DNA of 64,000 bases from Amphiplicatus sp046296195 (GTDB lineage: Bacteria; Pseudomonadota; Alphaproteobacteria; Caulobacterales; Parvularculaceae). The stretch covers positions 25,471 to 89,470 of the forward strand of contig JBKBLR010000011.1 in NCBI GenBank assembly GCA_046296195.1, in the 5' to 3' direction. Below, piece by piece: positions 42,371 to 52,600 of this stretch. The position numbers and the translations under genes were made by a program. Each line of letters starts with the position of its first letter. The stretch's first letter is position 1. The notes under the pieces are model-generated. The model saw only the letters and a list, made by a program, of their open reading frames with translations, did no database searches and had not been told where the DNA came from.

Positions 42371-43657
42371 ATGGAATTGCCGTTCGATCTGGCGAGCATC
42401 GGCCCGCGCGCGCAGAGCGCCATCGGCCTCGTCGCGTTCACGTTTATCGCCTGGGTCTTCTCGGCGAAAAAGCTCCGCTTTCCGCTGCTGACGGTCTTCT
42501 GGACGATCGCGGCGCAGATCGCCATCGCCGCGCTGCTCCTTTATGTCCCGCCGGCGCGGGCCGCGCTCGCCTCGCTTCAGGTCGTGGTTGACGCGCTCGC
42601 CGCCGCGACCCGCGCCGGCACGTCCTTCGTGTTCGGCTATCTCGGCGGCGCGGAAGCTCCTTTCGCGGTCGAAAAGCCGGGAGCAATGTTCAATTTCGCC
42701 TTCGGGGCGCTGCCGCTCGTCATTTTCTTTTCGGGACTTTCCGCACTGCTCTGGCATTGGGGCGTTCTGAAGGTGTTCGTCAAAGGCATGGCCTTCTTTC
42801 TCGAGCGCGTCTTCCGCGTCGGCGGCGCGGTCGCGCTCTCTTCGGCCGCGAACACCTTTCTCGGTCAGACTGAGGCGCCGCTGCTGATCCGCCCCTTCCT
42901 GTCGAAGGTGACGCGCGCTGAGCTTTTCATCATCATCACCGGCGGCTTTGCGACCGTCGCCGGCTCGGTGATGGCTGTCTATGCGACGATCCTCTCTGAG
43001 GTTGATCCGTCGATCCTCGGCCATATCATCGTCGCCTCGATCATCTCGGTGCCGGCAGCGATCCTGATGGCGCAGGTGATAATGCCGGAGGAAAAGGGCG
43101 TGACGCCGACCCCGGCGAGCGCCGCGGACGATTTCAAATACGCCAGCTCCATGGACGCCTTCGTACGCGGCGTGACGGACGGGCTCGGCCTCTATCTCAA
43201 CATCATCGCGTCGCTGATCGCATTCACCGCCTTCGCCGCGCTGATCAACATCATCCTGTCCGCGGCGCCCGATGTCGCCGGCGCACCTTTGACGCTTGAA
43301 CGGCTGCTCGGCTGGGTCTTCGCGCCCGTGATGTGGCTCGCCGGCGTGCCGTGGTCCGAAGCCTTCAACGCCGGATCGCTGATGGGCATCAAGACCGCGG
43401 TCAACGAGCTCGTCGCCTATGTCGAGCTGGCCAAGCAGGGGCCGGACGCCTTCAGCGAGCGCTCCTTCCTCATCGTCGTTTATTCGCTCTGCGGATTTGC
43501 GAATTTCGCCAGCCTTGGGATTGTCGTCGGCGGATTCACCGCGCTCGCGCCTGATCGGCGTCAGGACGTCATCGAACTCGCTCCGCGGGCGTTGATTTCC
43601 GGGACGCTTGCGACCTTGATGACGGGCGCCGTCATCGGCCTCATCTGGGGGGCATGA
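42371..43657 (+). CDS. CNT family nucleoside transporter
   Basis: This 428-residue NupC/concentrative nucleoside transporter is a cation-coupled importer. It has the family pattern of an N-terminal three-helix section, GVLKVFVKGMAFFLERVFRVGGAVALSSAANTFLGQTEAPLLIRP (core with the GQTEAP motif), TGGFATVAGSVMAVYA, and later SLMGIKTAVNELVAY and SLCGFANFASLGI. The GQTEAP and NEL/FAN blocks line the nucleoside site. ATG 42371 is the start. It is followed 6 nt later by the DUF1543 gene. Confidence 0.95.
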   Translation: MELPFDLASIGPRAQSAIGLVAFTFIAWVFSAKKLRFPLLTVFWTIAAQIAIAALLLYVPPARAALASLQVVVDALAAATRAGTSFVFGYLGGAEAPFAVEKPGAMFNFAFGALPLVIFFSGLSALLWHWGVLKVFVKGMAFFLERVFRVGGAVALSSAANTFLGQTEAPLLIRPFLSKVTRAELFIIITGGFATVAGSVMAVYATILSEVDPSILGHIIVASIISVPAAILMAQVIMPEEKGVTPTPASAADDFKYASSMDAFVRGVTDGLGLYLNIIASLIAFTAFAALINIILSAAPDVAGAPLTLERLLGWVFAPVMWLAGVPWSEAFNAGSLMGIKTAVNELVAYVELAKQGPDAFSERSFLIVVYSLCGFANFASLGIVVGGFTALAPDRRQDVIELAPRALISGTLATLMTGAVIGLIWGA

Positions 43658-43663
43658 GGCTCC

Positions 43664-44179
43664 ATGAAGCTCTTTGTCGTCATCGTCGGCGGCGAGGTTG
43701 AAGGGTGCCATGTCGAGCTTCATGACACGCGCTTCGTCGCCGGCGAGCGCATCGAAGACTGCCATGATGCGCTGAAGGCGCAGTGGTGGGGCAAGCCGGA
43801 AAGCCTTCATCTCGACGCCTGGGGACCGCTTGAATGGGCGGACGGCTATGACGTCAGCGTCGTTCCGGCCAGCGCGGCGCCGGACAATCTCCAGCGCCTC
43901 TGGTTTCTCAATCTCGGCGGCTATGACCCGCTGAAATTCGAGGAGCTGCATCGGAACGTGTTCATGGTCGCGCCGGACTGGCGCAGCGCCAAGACGCGCG
44001 CCATCGCGGAAGTGAAGGACTGGGTATCGCCGCACAAGGATTACGCTTTCGACGTCGACCGCGCCGTCGATGTCGCGGGCGCGCTGGGGCGAGACTGGCG
44101 CATCTGGCTGACGCCGGGCGCGGCGCCGAAACCCTTCTCCTTCGAGGCGCGCTACGTCCCGATCGGCAAGATGAAATGA
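43664..44179 (+). CDS. DUF1543 family protein
   Basis: This 171-residue cytoplasmic protein matches DUF1543. It begins MKLFVVIVGGEVEGCHVELHD, has a central HLDAWGPLEW and includes FLNLGGYDPLKFEELH and HKDYAFDVDRAVDV. The fold and function are unknown. It follows the nucleoside transporter by 6 nt and may be co-transcribed with it. Confidence 0.9.
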   Translation: MKLFVVIVGGEVEGCHVELHDTRFVAGERIEDCHDALKAQWWGKPESLHLDAWGPLEWADGYDVSVVPASAAPDNLQRLWFLNLGGYDPLKFEELHRNVFMVAPDWRSAKTRAIAEVKDWVSPHKDYAFDVDRAVDVAGALGRDWRIWLTPGAAPKPFSFEARYVPIGKMK

Positions 44180-44332
44180 CGCACCGCCGGCGCGGCGCGC
44201 ATCCGCCGCCGCGTGCAACGACTGGAAGGCGGATCGCCGCCTGTCGCGCGCATTGCACGTTTTGCCTCAACAAGCCTTCTGTTCGACAAAAAAGATGCAA
44301 TAAGGACCTGGAAGTCGGGTGGGGCCTAAAAG

Positions 44333-44755
44333 ATGAAACGAAAACTCGAAGCGTTCAGGGCGCCTGTCGGGGTGAAGCTTGCAGCGCTTTGGACAACGTT
44401 GATGTTCCTTTATGTGTATGGCGATTACTTCAACATGTATTCGCCGGGCAAGCTCGACAAGATGGCTGCAGGCGATGTCGGGCCGGTGAACGCGGCCGAT
44501 GAGCCGGCGATGCTGGCGATCTCAATGATGATGGCGGTGCCAGCTCTTATGATTGCGCTGTCAATCTTGCTGCCGCCGGTCGTCGCAAAATGGCTGAACG
44601 TCATCCTCGGGATCGTATATGCAGCGATCCTCGCTGTAACCTTGCCCGGCGCGCCGCTATTTTACTGGGGCTACGGCGCTATCGAAATCCCTGTGTCGGT
44701 TCTCATCACAATTCTCGCTCTCAGCTGGCCGAAGTCGGACATGGAGCGGAAATGA
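44333..44755 (+). CDS. DUF6326 family membrane protein
   Basis: This 140-residue protein has four transmembrane helices and the DUF6326-type start VKLAALWTTLMFLYVYGDYFNMYSPGKLDKM. The remaining helices are at about 60-80, 85-103 and 113-130. The function is unknown. Its stop overlaps the ATG of the following DUF4386 gene (ATGA). The 153-nt gap before it holds no gene that I can see. Confidence 0.8.
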   Translation: MKRKLEAFRAPVGVKLAALWTTLMFLYVYGDYFNMYSPGKLDKMAAGDVGPVNAADEPAMLAISMMMAVPALMIALSILLPPVVAKWLNVILGIVYAAILAVTLPGAPLFYWGYGAIEIPVSVLITILALSWPKSDMERK

Positions 44756-45417
44756 CCGTCAGAATGCAAGGGCGCTTCGCGGGCCTCATCTATCTTGGCG
44801 TCGTGCTGACCGGGATCTTCACGCTCGCCTATGTTCCCGGCCGGCTGATGGCATCTGACGATCCAGTGAGGATCGCCGCGGACCTGTCGTCGAACGCCGC
44901 GCTTTTCGGCGCCGCGAATGTCGCCGCACTTGCGATGGTCGGGTGTTTTCTTGCGCTTCCTTTCGCGCTGTCGAGATTTTTGGCCGCATACGGAAAACGA
45001 GCCGCGGTCCTGATGATCCTGTTTGTCGCCGCCAGCATTCCGCTGTCGCTGCTTGCTATCGCCCAGCATTTCGGCCTCGCCTCGATGACCGCCGGCGGGA
45101 ACGCCGATCCGACAGCGGTCGCGGCGTTTGTCGGCGCCTATGACAGGTGGATGGATCTGGCGTCGATCTTCTGGGGCCTTTGGCTGGCGCCGCTCGGCTG
45201 GCTCATCCTCAAATCGGGCGCAATACCGCGCGTTCTCGGCGTCCTGCTCATTCTCGGCTGCATCGGCTATCTCGCGCGATATTTCGGACCGATTCTTCAT
45301 GCCGGCTACGCAGATTTGCCGTTCCGCAACCTTATTTCACTGCCAGGTTCGATTGGCGAGATTGGAACCTGCCTGTGGCTTCTCATCATGGGCGCGCGCG
45401 CACCGACGGCGAATTGA
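44752..45417 (+). CDS. DUF4386 family membrane protein
   Basis: This 221-residue protein has six transmembrane helices and the DUF4386 pattern RFAGLIYLGVVLTGIFTLAYVPGRLM at the N-terminus. Later blocks are YDRWMDLASIFWGLWLAPLGWLI and IPRVLGVLLILGCIGYL. The function is unknown. It is coupled to the DUF6326 gene by an ATGA overlap. DUF4386 and DUF6326 genes are often adjacent, so they may form one membrane unit; this is inference. Confidence 0.88.
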   Translation: MTVRMQGRFAGLIYLGVVLTGIFTLAYVPGRLMASDDPVRIAADLSSNAALFGAANVAALAMVGCFLALPFALSRFLAAYGKRAAVLMILFVAASIPLSLLAIAQHFGLASMTAGGNADPTAVAAFVGAYDRWMDLASIFWGLWLAPLGWLILKSGAIPRVLGVLLILGCIGYLARYFGPILHAGYADLPFRNLISLPGSIGEIGTCLWLLIMGARAPTAN

Positions 45418-45448
45418 CAAGCGTCGCCGGCGCGTGTGTGTTCCCGCG

Positions 45449-45841
45449 ATGACCAAAAGCTGGAAACGTGGCGGCTGCCATTGCGGCGCTGTCCTGTGGG
45501 AAGCGGAAACGGACGACGAAGTCGTTGTCGACGCGTGCAACTGCTCGATTTGCACGATGACGGGATTCTTGCACCTCATTGTCCCGGCCTCGCGCTTGAG
45601 ACTATTGGCAGGCGCCGACGCGCTGGCGACCTATTCGTTCAACACCGGCGTCGCGAAGCATCTGTTCTGCAAGGTTTGCGGCGTCAAATCATTCTATGTG
45701 CCGCGTTCCAATCCGGACGGTTATTCCCTCAATCTCAACTGCATGGACCGCGCGCAGTTCAAGTCGATCGACATTCGTCCGTTCGACGGACAGAATTGGG
45801 AAGCGAACGCCGCGGGGCTCGCGCATCTCTCAAGAGAATGA
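45449..45841 (+). CDS. GFA family (glutathione-dependent formaldehyde-activating-like) protein
   Basis: This 130-residue zinc protein has the three Cys groups typical of the GFA/CENP-V fold: CHCGAVLWE (Cys10, Cys12), CNCSIC (Cys30, Cys32, Cys35) and CKVCG (Cys74, Cys77). One GFA member was reported to bind a glutathione-formaldehyde adduct; the role of most is unknown. Its stop overlaps the ATG of the uracil-DNA-glycosylase-like gene (ATGA). Confidence 0.92.
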   Translation: MTKSWKRGGCHCGAVLWEAETDDEVVVDACNCSICTMTGFLHLIVPASRLRLLAGADALATYSFNTGVAKHLFCKVCGVKSFYVPRSNPDGYSLNLNCMDRAQFKSIDIRPFDGQNWEANAAGLAHLSRE

Positions 45842-46461
45842 CGAGGCTCGAAGCTGACGCGCTCGCCGCGAGGATCCGCGCCTGCAGGCTCTGCATCGAG
45901 TCGCCGGCGGGACCGCCGCTTCCGCATGAGCCGCGGCCCGTGCTGCAAGTTTCGCGCAACGCGCGGCTCGCGATTTTTGGTCAGGCGCCCGGCGTGCGGG
46001 TTCACGCCAGCGGACGGCCCTTCACCGACCCATCCGGCGTCAGGCTTCGCCGATGGCTCGGAATCAGCGAGGAGGTCTTCTATAACGCGTCCATTGTCGC
46101 CATCGCGCCGATGGGCTTTTGCTTTCCCGGACAGGACAGCAGGGGCGGCGATCTGCCGCCGCGCCGCGAATGCGCCGCGCGCTGGCGCCATGAACTGATG
46201 ACCGCCCTTCCGGACATTAAGACCGCCATCCTCGTTGGATCCTATGCGCAAGCCTGGCATCTCGGCGAGGCGGCTGCGGGAGGGCTGACAGCGACGGTGA
46301 GGCGCTGGCGCGACTTTGCGCCCCGCTATTTCCCGACGCCGCATCCCTCCTGGCGCAATAATGCGTGGCTGAAGAATAATTCATGGTTTGAAGCCGAGCT
46401 GTTGCCGGCCATGAAGTCCGCTGTCGCGCGCGTGATCGCTTCGCCGATCCACGCCTCCTGA
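45838..46461 (+). CDS. Uracil-DNA glycosylase family protein
   Basis: This 207-residue protein belongs to the uracil-DNA glycosylase superfamily. An N-terminal RIRACRLCIES is followed by the motif-I region LAIFGQAPGVRVHASGRPF and GVRLRRWLGISEEVFY. The C-terminal motif FPTPHPSWRNN corresponds to the leucine/histidine loop. The absence of four clear iron-sulfur Cys ligands sets it apart from family 4 and 5 enzymes. It may remove damaged bases or have another role. It is coupled to the GFA gene and followed 9 nt later by the acetyltransferase. Confidence 0.85.
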   Translation: MTRLEADALAARIRACRLCIESPAGPPLPHEPRPVLQVSRNARLAIFGQAPGVRVHASGRPFTDPSGVRLRRWLGISEEVFYNASIVAIAPMGFCFPGQDSRGGDLPPRRECAARWRHELMTALPDIKTAILVGSYAQAWHLGEAAAGGLTATVRRWRDFAPRYFPTPHPSWRNNAWLKNNSWFEAELLPAMKSAVARVIASPIHAS

Positions 46462-46470
46462 AGGCTTTCA

Positions 46471-46968
46471 ATGCCGCGCCGTCCGAGCCCCGCCGTCAAA
46501 GTGCGTCGCGCCCGCCCGGGCGATCTCGCCGCAGTCGACCTGATAGAACAGCGATCTTTCACCGCTGACCGATTTGCGCGTGCAACCCTTAGAAGGCTCC
46601 TTGCGGCCTCTTCGGCGGACGGCCTCATCGCGGAAGTAGCCGGGCCGGCGGCCGGCTATGCGATCGTTCTTTACCGTTCGGGATCGACCGTGGCGCGGCT
46701 TTATTCAATCGCCGTCGATCCGGCCGCCCGCGGACAAGGCGTCGCCAGCGCGCTGCTGGCTGCGGCGGAACGGGCGGCGCGCGCCCGCGGCTGCTGCGTC
46801 CTCCGTCTCGAAGTTCGCGCTTCCAACCATTCGGCGCTCAGCCTATATCGGCGAGCGGGATTCACCCTTCTGGAGAGAAAGCCCGGCTATTACCTGGACC
46901 GCGAGGACGCCCTGCGCCTCGAGAAGCGTCTAGGGCCGTGCAAGCAGGGCGGCAGGAGCGCCTATTGA
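46471..46968 (+). CDS. RimI-like GNAT acetyltransferase
   Basis: This 165-residue GNAT protein has the acetyl-CoA loop YSIAVDPAARGQGVASALLAAAERAARARG (motif A, RGQGVA) and the later SNHSALSLYRRAGFTLLERKPGYY, like RimI protein alanine acetyltransferases. It lies directly upstream (40 nt) of a RimK-like ATP-grasp gene. GNAT-RimK pairs are found in many bacteria and have been proposed to modify or build peptides; the substrate is unknown. Confidence 0.9.
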   Translation: MPRRPSPAVKVRRARPGDLAAVDLIEQRSFTADRFARATLRRLLAASSADGLIAEVAGPAAGYAIVLYRSGSTVARLYSIAVDPAARGQGVASALLAAAERAARARGCCVLRLEVRASNHSALSLYRRAGFTLLERKPGYYLDREDALRLEKRLGPCKQGGRSAY

Positions 46969-47008
46969 TGCCGAGCAGCGACAGGGTGGCGACGCCTGAG
47001 GCCAGGCT

Positions 47009-48541
47009 GTGAGCGACTGGCTCATTCTTGTCGAGTATACGGGCGACCTTGCGCAGCACGAAACGCCGCACAAGGTGATGCGCATCAGGGATTACCTGAC
47101 GACGCCGACCCTGTTCACCGGCCGCCGCCCCAACATCATCAACCTCGCGCGCAGCTACGCTTACCAGTCTGAGGGCTACTACGCCTCGCTCCTCGCCGAG
47201 GCGCGCCGTCATCGCGTCGCGCCGACCGTGCAGGCGATGGTCGAGCTCAGGCAGAAATCGCTCTACGCGCACGCCGTCCCGGAGCTCGAGGCCGCGCTTC
47301 AGCGCGACATCGAAGCGGGCTCGGCCCCGGTCGAGCGGATGCTCGTCGCCTTCACGACGACGCAGCCGCGCGGCTATGACCGCTTCGCCAAGCTTCTGTT
47401 CGACTGGTTCCGCGCGCCGGTGATCGAGGTCGAGGTGACGGGCGGCGTCAAGCCGAAGATCCAATCCTTGCGCATCGCCCCGCCGCACAAGCTGAAGGGG
47501 GAGGAACGCCGCTTTTTCCTCGCCGCCCTCGATCAGCACACGAGCCGGCGCTGGACCGCGCCGAAGACAAAAACCGCAGCCAAGTGGTCGCTCGCCGTGC
47601 TCATCGACCCGAAGGAGGAGGAGCCGCCGTCTTCGCCATCCTCGATCAAGCGGCTCGCCGCCGTCGCCGACAAGATGGGCGTCGAGGTCGAGCCGCTCTA
47701 TCCGAACGAGATCGCAAGCCTTGCTGAATTCGACGCGCTGTTCATCCGCGCGACGACGGCGATCGACAATTTCACCTATCGTTTTGCGCGCCGCGCCGAG
47801 CAGGAAGGCATGCCGGTCATCGACGATACTGAATCGATGATCCGGTGCACGAACAAGGTCTATCTGAAAGAGCTGCTCGACAATGCGCGCATCCCTGCGC
47901 CGAAGACCGAGATCCTTGATGAGAAGTCGAGCTTCGCCGACGTCATGGCGCGTCTCGGCTCGCCGGTCGTCCTGAAGGCGCCCGACGGCTCCTTCTCGCG
48001 CTCGGTGCACAAGGTGTCCTCGCTTGAGGAGTTCCAGTCGACGGCGAACAAGCTCTTCGACGACACCGCGCTCATTCTCGCGCAGGAATACATGCCGACG
48101 CAGTTCGACTGGCGCGTCGGCGTCCTCGGCGGCGAGCCCTTGTTCGCTGCGCAGTACAAGATGGCGCGTGGGCACTGGCAGATCGCCAAGCAGGACAAGG
48201 ACGGCGGGCTGTCCTTCGGCGGCGTCAGCACGGTCGCCATCGAGAACGCGCCGAAATCGGTCATCGACGCCGCCGTCCGGTCGGCCCGCCTCATTGGCGA
48301 CGGCCTTTACGGGATCGACCTCAAGGAGAACGAGCGCGGCGTCTTCGTGATTGAGATCAACGATAATCCCAATCTCGAATCTGAAGACGAGGGCGCGATC
48401 CTCAAGGACGACCTGTGGCGGCGGATCATCCGGTGGTTCGAGGGGCGGCTTGAAAAGCGCATAGGCGGGGCTCCGGCGAGCCCGATTCCGGTCGTTCCCG
48501 CGGTCCCGCCGACGCTGTTTTCAAAGTCGGGGGCCAAATAG
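47009..48541 (+). CDS. RimK-like ATP-grasp ligase
   Basis: This 510-residue protein has an N-terminal RLAN-type region (residues about 1-200, including MRIRDYLTTPTLFTGRRPNI and NLARSYAYQSEGYYASLLAEA). A RimK-type ATP-grasp ligase domain follows (about 270-490; VIDDTESMIRCTNKVYL, VVLKAPDGSFSRSVHKV and the metal-binding FVIEINDNPNLESEDEGA). Such enzymes join amino acids through ATP-activated acyl phosphates. The start is GTG. The neighbouring GNAT gene suggests a shared pathway, but the glutamate-cysteine-ligase-like partner often found with this pair is not here. Confidence 0.9.
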   Translation: MSDWLILVEYTGDLAQHETPHKVMRIRDYLTTPTLFTGRRPNIINLARSYAYQSEGYYASLLAEARRHRVAPTVQAMVELRQKSLYAHAVPELEAALQRDIEAGSAPVERMLVAFTTTQPRGYDRFAKLLFDWFRAPVIEVEVTGGVKPKIQSLRIAPPHKLKGEERRFFLAALDQHTSRRWTAPKTKTAAKWSLAVLIDPKEEEPPSSPSSIKRLAAVADKMGVEVEPLYPNEIASLAEFDALFIRATTAIDNFTYRFARRAEQEGMPVIDDTESMIRCTNKVYLKELLDNARIPAPKTEILDEKSSFADVMARLGSPVVLKAPDGSFSRSVHKVSSLEEFQSTANKLFDDTALILAQEYMPTQFDWRVGVLGGEPLFAAQYKMARGHWQIAKQDKDGGLSFGGVSTVAIENAPKSVIDAAVRSARLIGDGLYGIDLKENERGVFVIEINDNPNLESEDEGAILKDDLWRRIIRWFEGRLEKRIGGAPASPIPVVPAVPPTLFSKSGAK

Positions 48542-48632
48542 CGCTCGCGGCAAGCAATCCCGCTTCGCCGGCGACGGAATCGTCGCATGGATCCGTTCAA
48601 ATCGTTGCACGAGCACGAAAGGGGATCAGCGC

Positions 48633-49634
48633 ATGAAACCGATCGTCTGGGCGATTATGTCGATCGTTCTGGCCACGGCGCCGGCGGCTGCGCGGGAGAA
48701 AGTCCGCGACCGCATCACCGAGCGACGGGGGGCGGCGAGCGCGGAACAGCGCGTCACAGGCCCGGGCGATTATGAGTTTACGCTCATCCATGACGGCCTC
48801 CTGCGTCGCTATCTCGTTCATGCGCCGCGATCATTCGATCCCACGGCGCCGACCGCGGTCGTCATCGGCCTGCACGGCGGCGGCGGCCATGCGGCTCATT
48901 TCGCCGATGACGCCAATTACGGCGTCATCTCGGCGTCGGAGAAACATGGCTTCATCGCAGTCTTCCCGAACGGCTATTCCCGCAATCGCCGTGGCCTGTT
49001 CGCCACTTGGAACGCCGGCGCCTGCTGCGGCGATGCGCGCGACAGGAATATCGATGATGTCGGCTACATCGCTGCGGTGATCGCGCGGGTGAAAAAGCAG
49101 GCCTTTGTCGATGAGGGGCGCGTCTACGCAATCGGAATGTCAAATGGCGCGCTGATGGCCTATCGGCTCGCCTGCGAAATCCCGGACGTCGTTCGCGGCG
49201 TCATGGCCGTCGCCGGGACGGACAACACGCTCTCCTGCGCGCCGAAACGGCCGACGCCGGTGCTGCATATTCATGCGATCAATGACACCCACGTGCTGTT
49301 CAATGGCGGGGCGGGCGATGACGCCTTCCGCGACGTTTCGAAAGTGACGGAATTTGTTTCCGTCCCGGCGACAATTGACAAATGGCTCCGGCTCAACAGG
49401 GCGGACGAGCGCGCCGTGCGCGTGCTCGACGTTCCAGGCGCCTATTGCGACCTTCATCGGGCCGGGGCGGGCGGCGCGCCCGTCCAGCTTTGCGTGACGG
49501 CGAATGGCGGCCATTCATGGCCGGGCGCGAAACGCGGGCGCCGCGGCAAGGAGCCGCCATCGCAGGCGATCAATGCGAACGATGTTATGTGGGCGTTCTT
49601 CGCCGGCCAACCGGGCCAGGATCACTCCCAATAA
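48633..49634 (+). CDS. Secreted esterase, PHB depolymerase/LpqC family
   Basis: This 333-residue exported alpha/beta hydrolase has a signal peptide (MKPIVWAIMSIVLATAPAAA). The oxyanion region is GLHGGGGHA, the nucleophile elbow GMSNGA (Ser near residue 170), and the acid and base are probably in HAINDTHV and GGHSWPG. WNAGACCGDARDRNIDDVGYIAAV is the typical feruloyl-esterase/PHB-depolymerase signature. The substrate may be a short-chain polyester or a plant ester. Its last 13 nt overlap the convergent amidohydrolase gene. Confidence 0.92.
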   Translation: MKPIVWAIMSIVLATAPAAAREKVRDRITERRGAASAEQRVTGPGDYEFTLIHDGLLRRYLVHAPRSFDPTAPTAVVIGLHGGGGHAAHFADDANYGVISASEKHGFIAVFPNGYSRNRRGLFATWNAGACCGDARDRNIDDVGYIAAVIARVKKQAFVDEGRVYAIGMSNGALMAYRLACEIPDVVRGVMAVAGTDNTLSCAPKRPTPVLHIHAINDTHVLFNGGAGDDAFRDVSKVTEFVSVPATIDKWLRLNRADERAVRVLDVPGAYCDLHRAGAGGAPVQLCVTANGGHSWPGAKRGRRGKEPPSQAINANDVMWAFFAGQPGQDHSQ

Positions 49635-52600
49635 TATTTCTTCCGCTTGCGGCCGGCGCCGCCGATCTCGTTCATCGTTTCCGCATCGAAGAGGCGCCCG
49701 CCCAGCATCACGCTGTCGATCGCGTCGGTGTTGCCGATGTCGTCGAGCGGGTTGGCGTCGAGGATGATAAGGTCGGCGAGCTTTCCTTCTTCCAACGTGC
49801 CGAGATCCTTGATGTAGCCGAGCGCCGTCGCGGGCGTCGCCGTCGCGGCCTTCAGCGCTTCGAGCGGGCTCATGCCGCCGCGCACGAAGGACCACATTTC
49901 CCAATGCGACCCGAGGCCTTCCTCCTGGCCATGCGCGCCGATCGACACCATGACGCCGCGATCGGCGAGTTTCTTCGACTCGCGCGCGCTGACGCGATCG
50001 ACGAAATCCTCATCCGGCGCCTTGGTGCGGCGGACATTCGCCGGCTGCAGAACATGCGGCGGCACATGCCGCGACAGGATCGGATGCGTCCAGACATCGG
50101 TCGCATAACGCCAATAGGGATCGCCGGCGAGGCCGCCATAGGTGACGACGAGCGTCGGCGTGTAGGCGACCTTCGTCTGCGAAAAGAACGACAGCACGTC
50201 CTCGTAGAGCACGGCCTGCGGGATGTTGTGCTCAAGCGTCGAATTGCCGTCGGCGATGATCGTCATGTCCATCGTGAACAGCGATCCGCCCTCGGCGACG
50301 ACGGTCATGTTCTCGGCGAGCGCGGCGGCGACGACCTGCTGGCGCTGCTCGCGCCGCGGCTGGTTGTAGTTCTTGATCGAGCGCGCGCCCTGCGCCTTCA
50401 GGCGCCGCACATGAGCGAGCGCGTCGTCATAATTGTTGATCTCGGAAAAGAACCCCGGCGCCTTCGCACCATAGACGACATCGCCGGTCGAGAAGATGCG
50501 CGGCGCGAGGATCTGTCCGGCGCGTTGCAGCTCCATCGCCGGAAAGATTTCGAGCGCGTCGTTCGAAGGATCATGGATCGTGGTGACGCCGAGGGCGAGA
50601 TGGCCGATCGCCGTGTAGTTCTGCTCGGGAATGATCCCGTCCTCGGCCTGCGCGCCGTGCGCATGGGCGTCGATAAAGCCCGGAACGATCGTCTTGCCGG
50701 CGGCGTCAATCACGCGCGCGCCGGCGGGAATGCTCGCCTCGCCCGCGCCGACGGCGGCGATGCGGTCCCCGCGGATGACGATGTGGCCGTTCTCGATGAC
50801 GCCGCCGTCGGCGCCCGCCATGGTGATGATGCGCGCCCCGCGGATGACCGTGACGCCCTTGGGCTTGTCGGCGATCGCGCGCATCGCCAGCGACACGCCC
50901 GTCGTCGGGGGGGTGAACTTTTTCGGATCTTTCGCCTCGGGATCGGCGGGTGCGGTCGGAATCATATCCTTGAGCGTCGCCGAAAAGAGCGTCGGGCCGA
51001 GCGACCAGTGAATGGCGCCGGCGTTGGTCCATCCGAGAAACGCCGCGCCGCCGGCGCTCGCCTTGACGACCGGAACGGCGGAGGCCGACTTGCCGGCGCT
51101 GATCTCCTGCGGGCCCGGCGTCATCGGCATCACATAGGCGGCCCAGTTCTCGCGGAAAGCGACATGCCGCCCATCGGGGGAAACCTGGTAGTCGGCGAGA
51201 AGATCGCCCGACGCGTGGACGCGCCGCGCCTCGCCGTTGCGGTCGACGCTGACGAGCTTCAGCATCCGGTCCTCAAAGACGGACATGAAAATGCGTCCGT
51301 CTTCGGCGCCAAAATGCGGATCCGCGCCGTCGGACGAGACGCGCGTCATCGCGCCGCCGCCAGCAGGAATCCGGTAGACGCCAGGCGCTTCGGCGTAGCG
51401 CCCCGACAGGCGGTCGCCGCTCGCGCCCTTCTCGAAGACGATCGTCTGCCCATCCGGCGAGAAGCGCGGCCGGCGATAGACTCCGGGTGTCGGCGTGACC
51501 GCCGATCCCGATCCGCCGCTCGCCGATACGGTGCGGATGACGCCCATGCCGTCATCGGTCCACGACACATAGACGATGCGCTTGCCGTCGCGCGAGAAGG
51601 ACGGGAAGAGCTCGAAGCCCGTTTCCGAACTCGTCAGCCGCCGCGGCGCGCCGCCCGACAGCGATTTCACATAGAGCTTGCCAAGCGTTTCGAAGACGGC
51701 GCTGCGTCCGTCCGGCGAAATCGCAGCGAAGCGTGGAACGGTCGTGTCGAACGCGTCCGGCGCGACTTCGACCGCGGGGCGCGGCGGATCGATGACGTCG
51801 CGATCATCCGCAATGCGGAAGGGAATAACGCTCGCCGCGCCGTCGAGCGTCACCCGTCTGATCTTGCCGCCCGCCCAGAAGACGACGCTTCTTGAATCCG
51901 GCGTCCAGTCCATCGCCGGATAGACGCCGTGCACGGCCCAGGTCTCCTGAACGTCCTGGTCGAGCGCGTCATAGAGCTTGCGCTCGGCTCCGGTCGCGAG
52001 GTCCTTGAGGTAGAGTTTCGATTTCGCCTGCTCGCGCCTGACGAAGGCGAGCCATTTGCCGTCAGGCGAGGGCGTCGGGCGCACCGCGCCGCCAGGGCCT
52101 CCGGCGATGCGCGTCGTCTCCCCGGTTGCGATGTCGAAGCGGTCGATTGCGAATACTTCCCGGTTCGTATCCTGCGCATACTGAAATATGTCGCCAGGCG
52201 TCGTGTTGCGGGTGTAATAGATCGACGCGCCGCCGCCGATTCCAGACGCCGGCGCAAAGACCGGCTCACCAAGCTCCTTCTGGTAGGTCTCGTTCGGTCT
52301 TTTGACGAGTTTGACGCCGTCTCCGCCGCCGAGGTGATACATCCAGATTTCGCCGGCGCCGAGCGAACGTCCCGTCGTGAAATGTTTGCGGCCGATCAGA
52401 TAGCGCCCGTCGGACGACCAGTCAGGACTGTTCAGCAGGCGGAAGGATTCCTTCGTGACAGGGCGCTTGTCCGACCCGTCGCGGTTCATGATCCAGAGAT
52501 TGTCTCCCCCGCCTCGATCGGAAGTGAAGGCGATCTTCGTTCCGTCAGGCGAAAATTTAGGCTGCATCTCGAAGGGCAGGCCAGCGGCGATGCGCGTCGG

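Noticed and set aside
42215..44218. Long open frame (667 codons) opposite the CNT transporter and DUF1543 genes
   Set aside because: It spans two recognised genes on the other strand and has low-complexity charged composition, so it is a codon-bias shadow.
49382..51895. Long open frame (837 codons) opposite the amidohydrolase gene
   Set aside because: It is Arg-rich without any family motif, and the opposite strand encodes an obvious TolB/amidohydrolase protein in the same bases.
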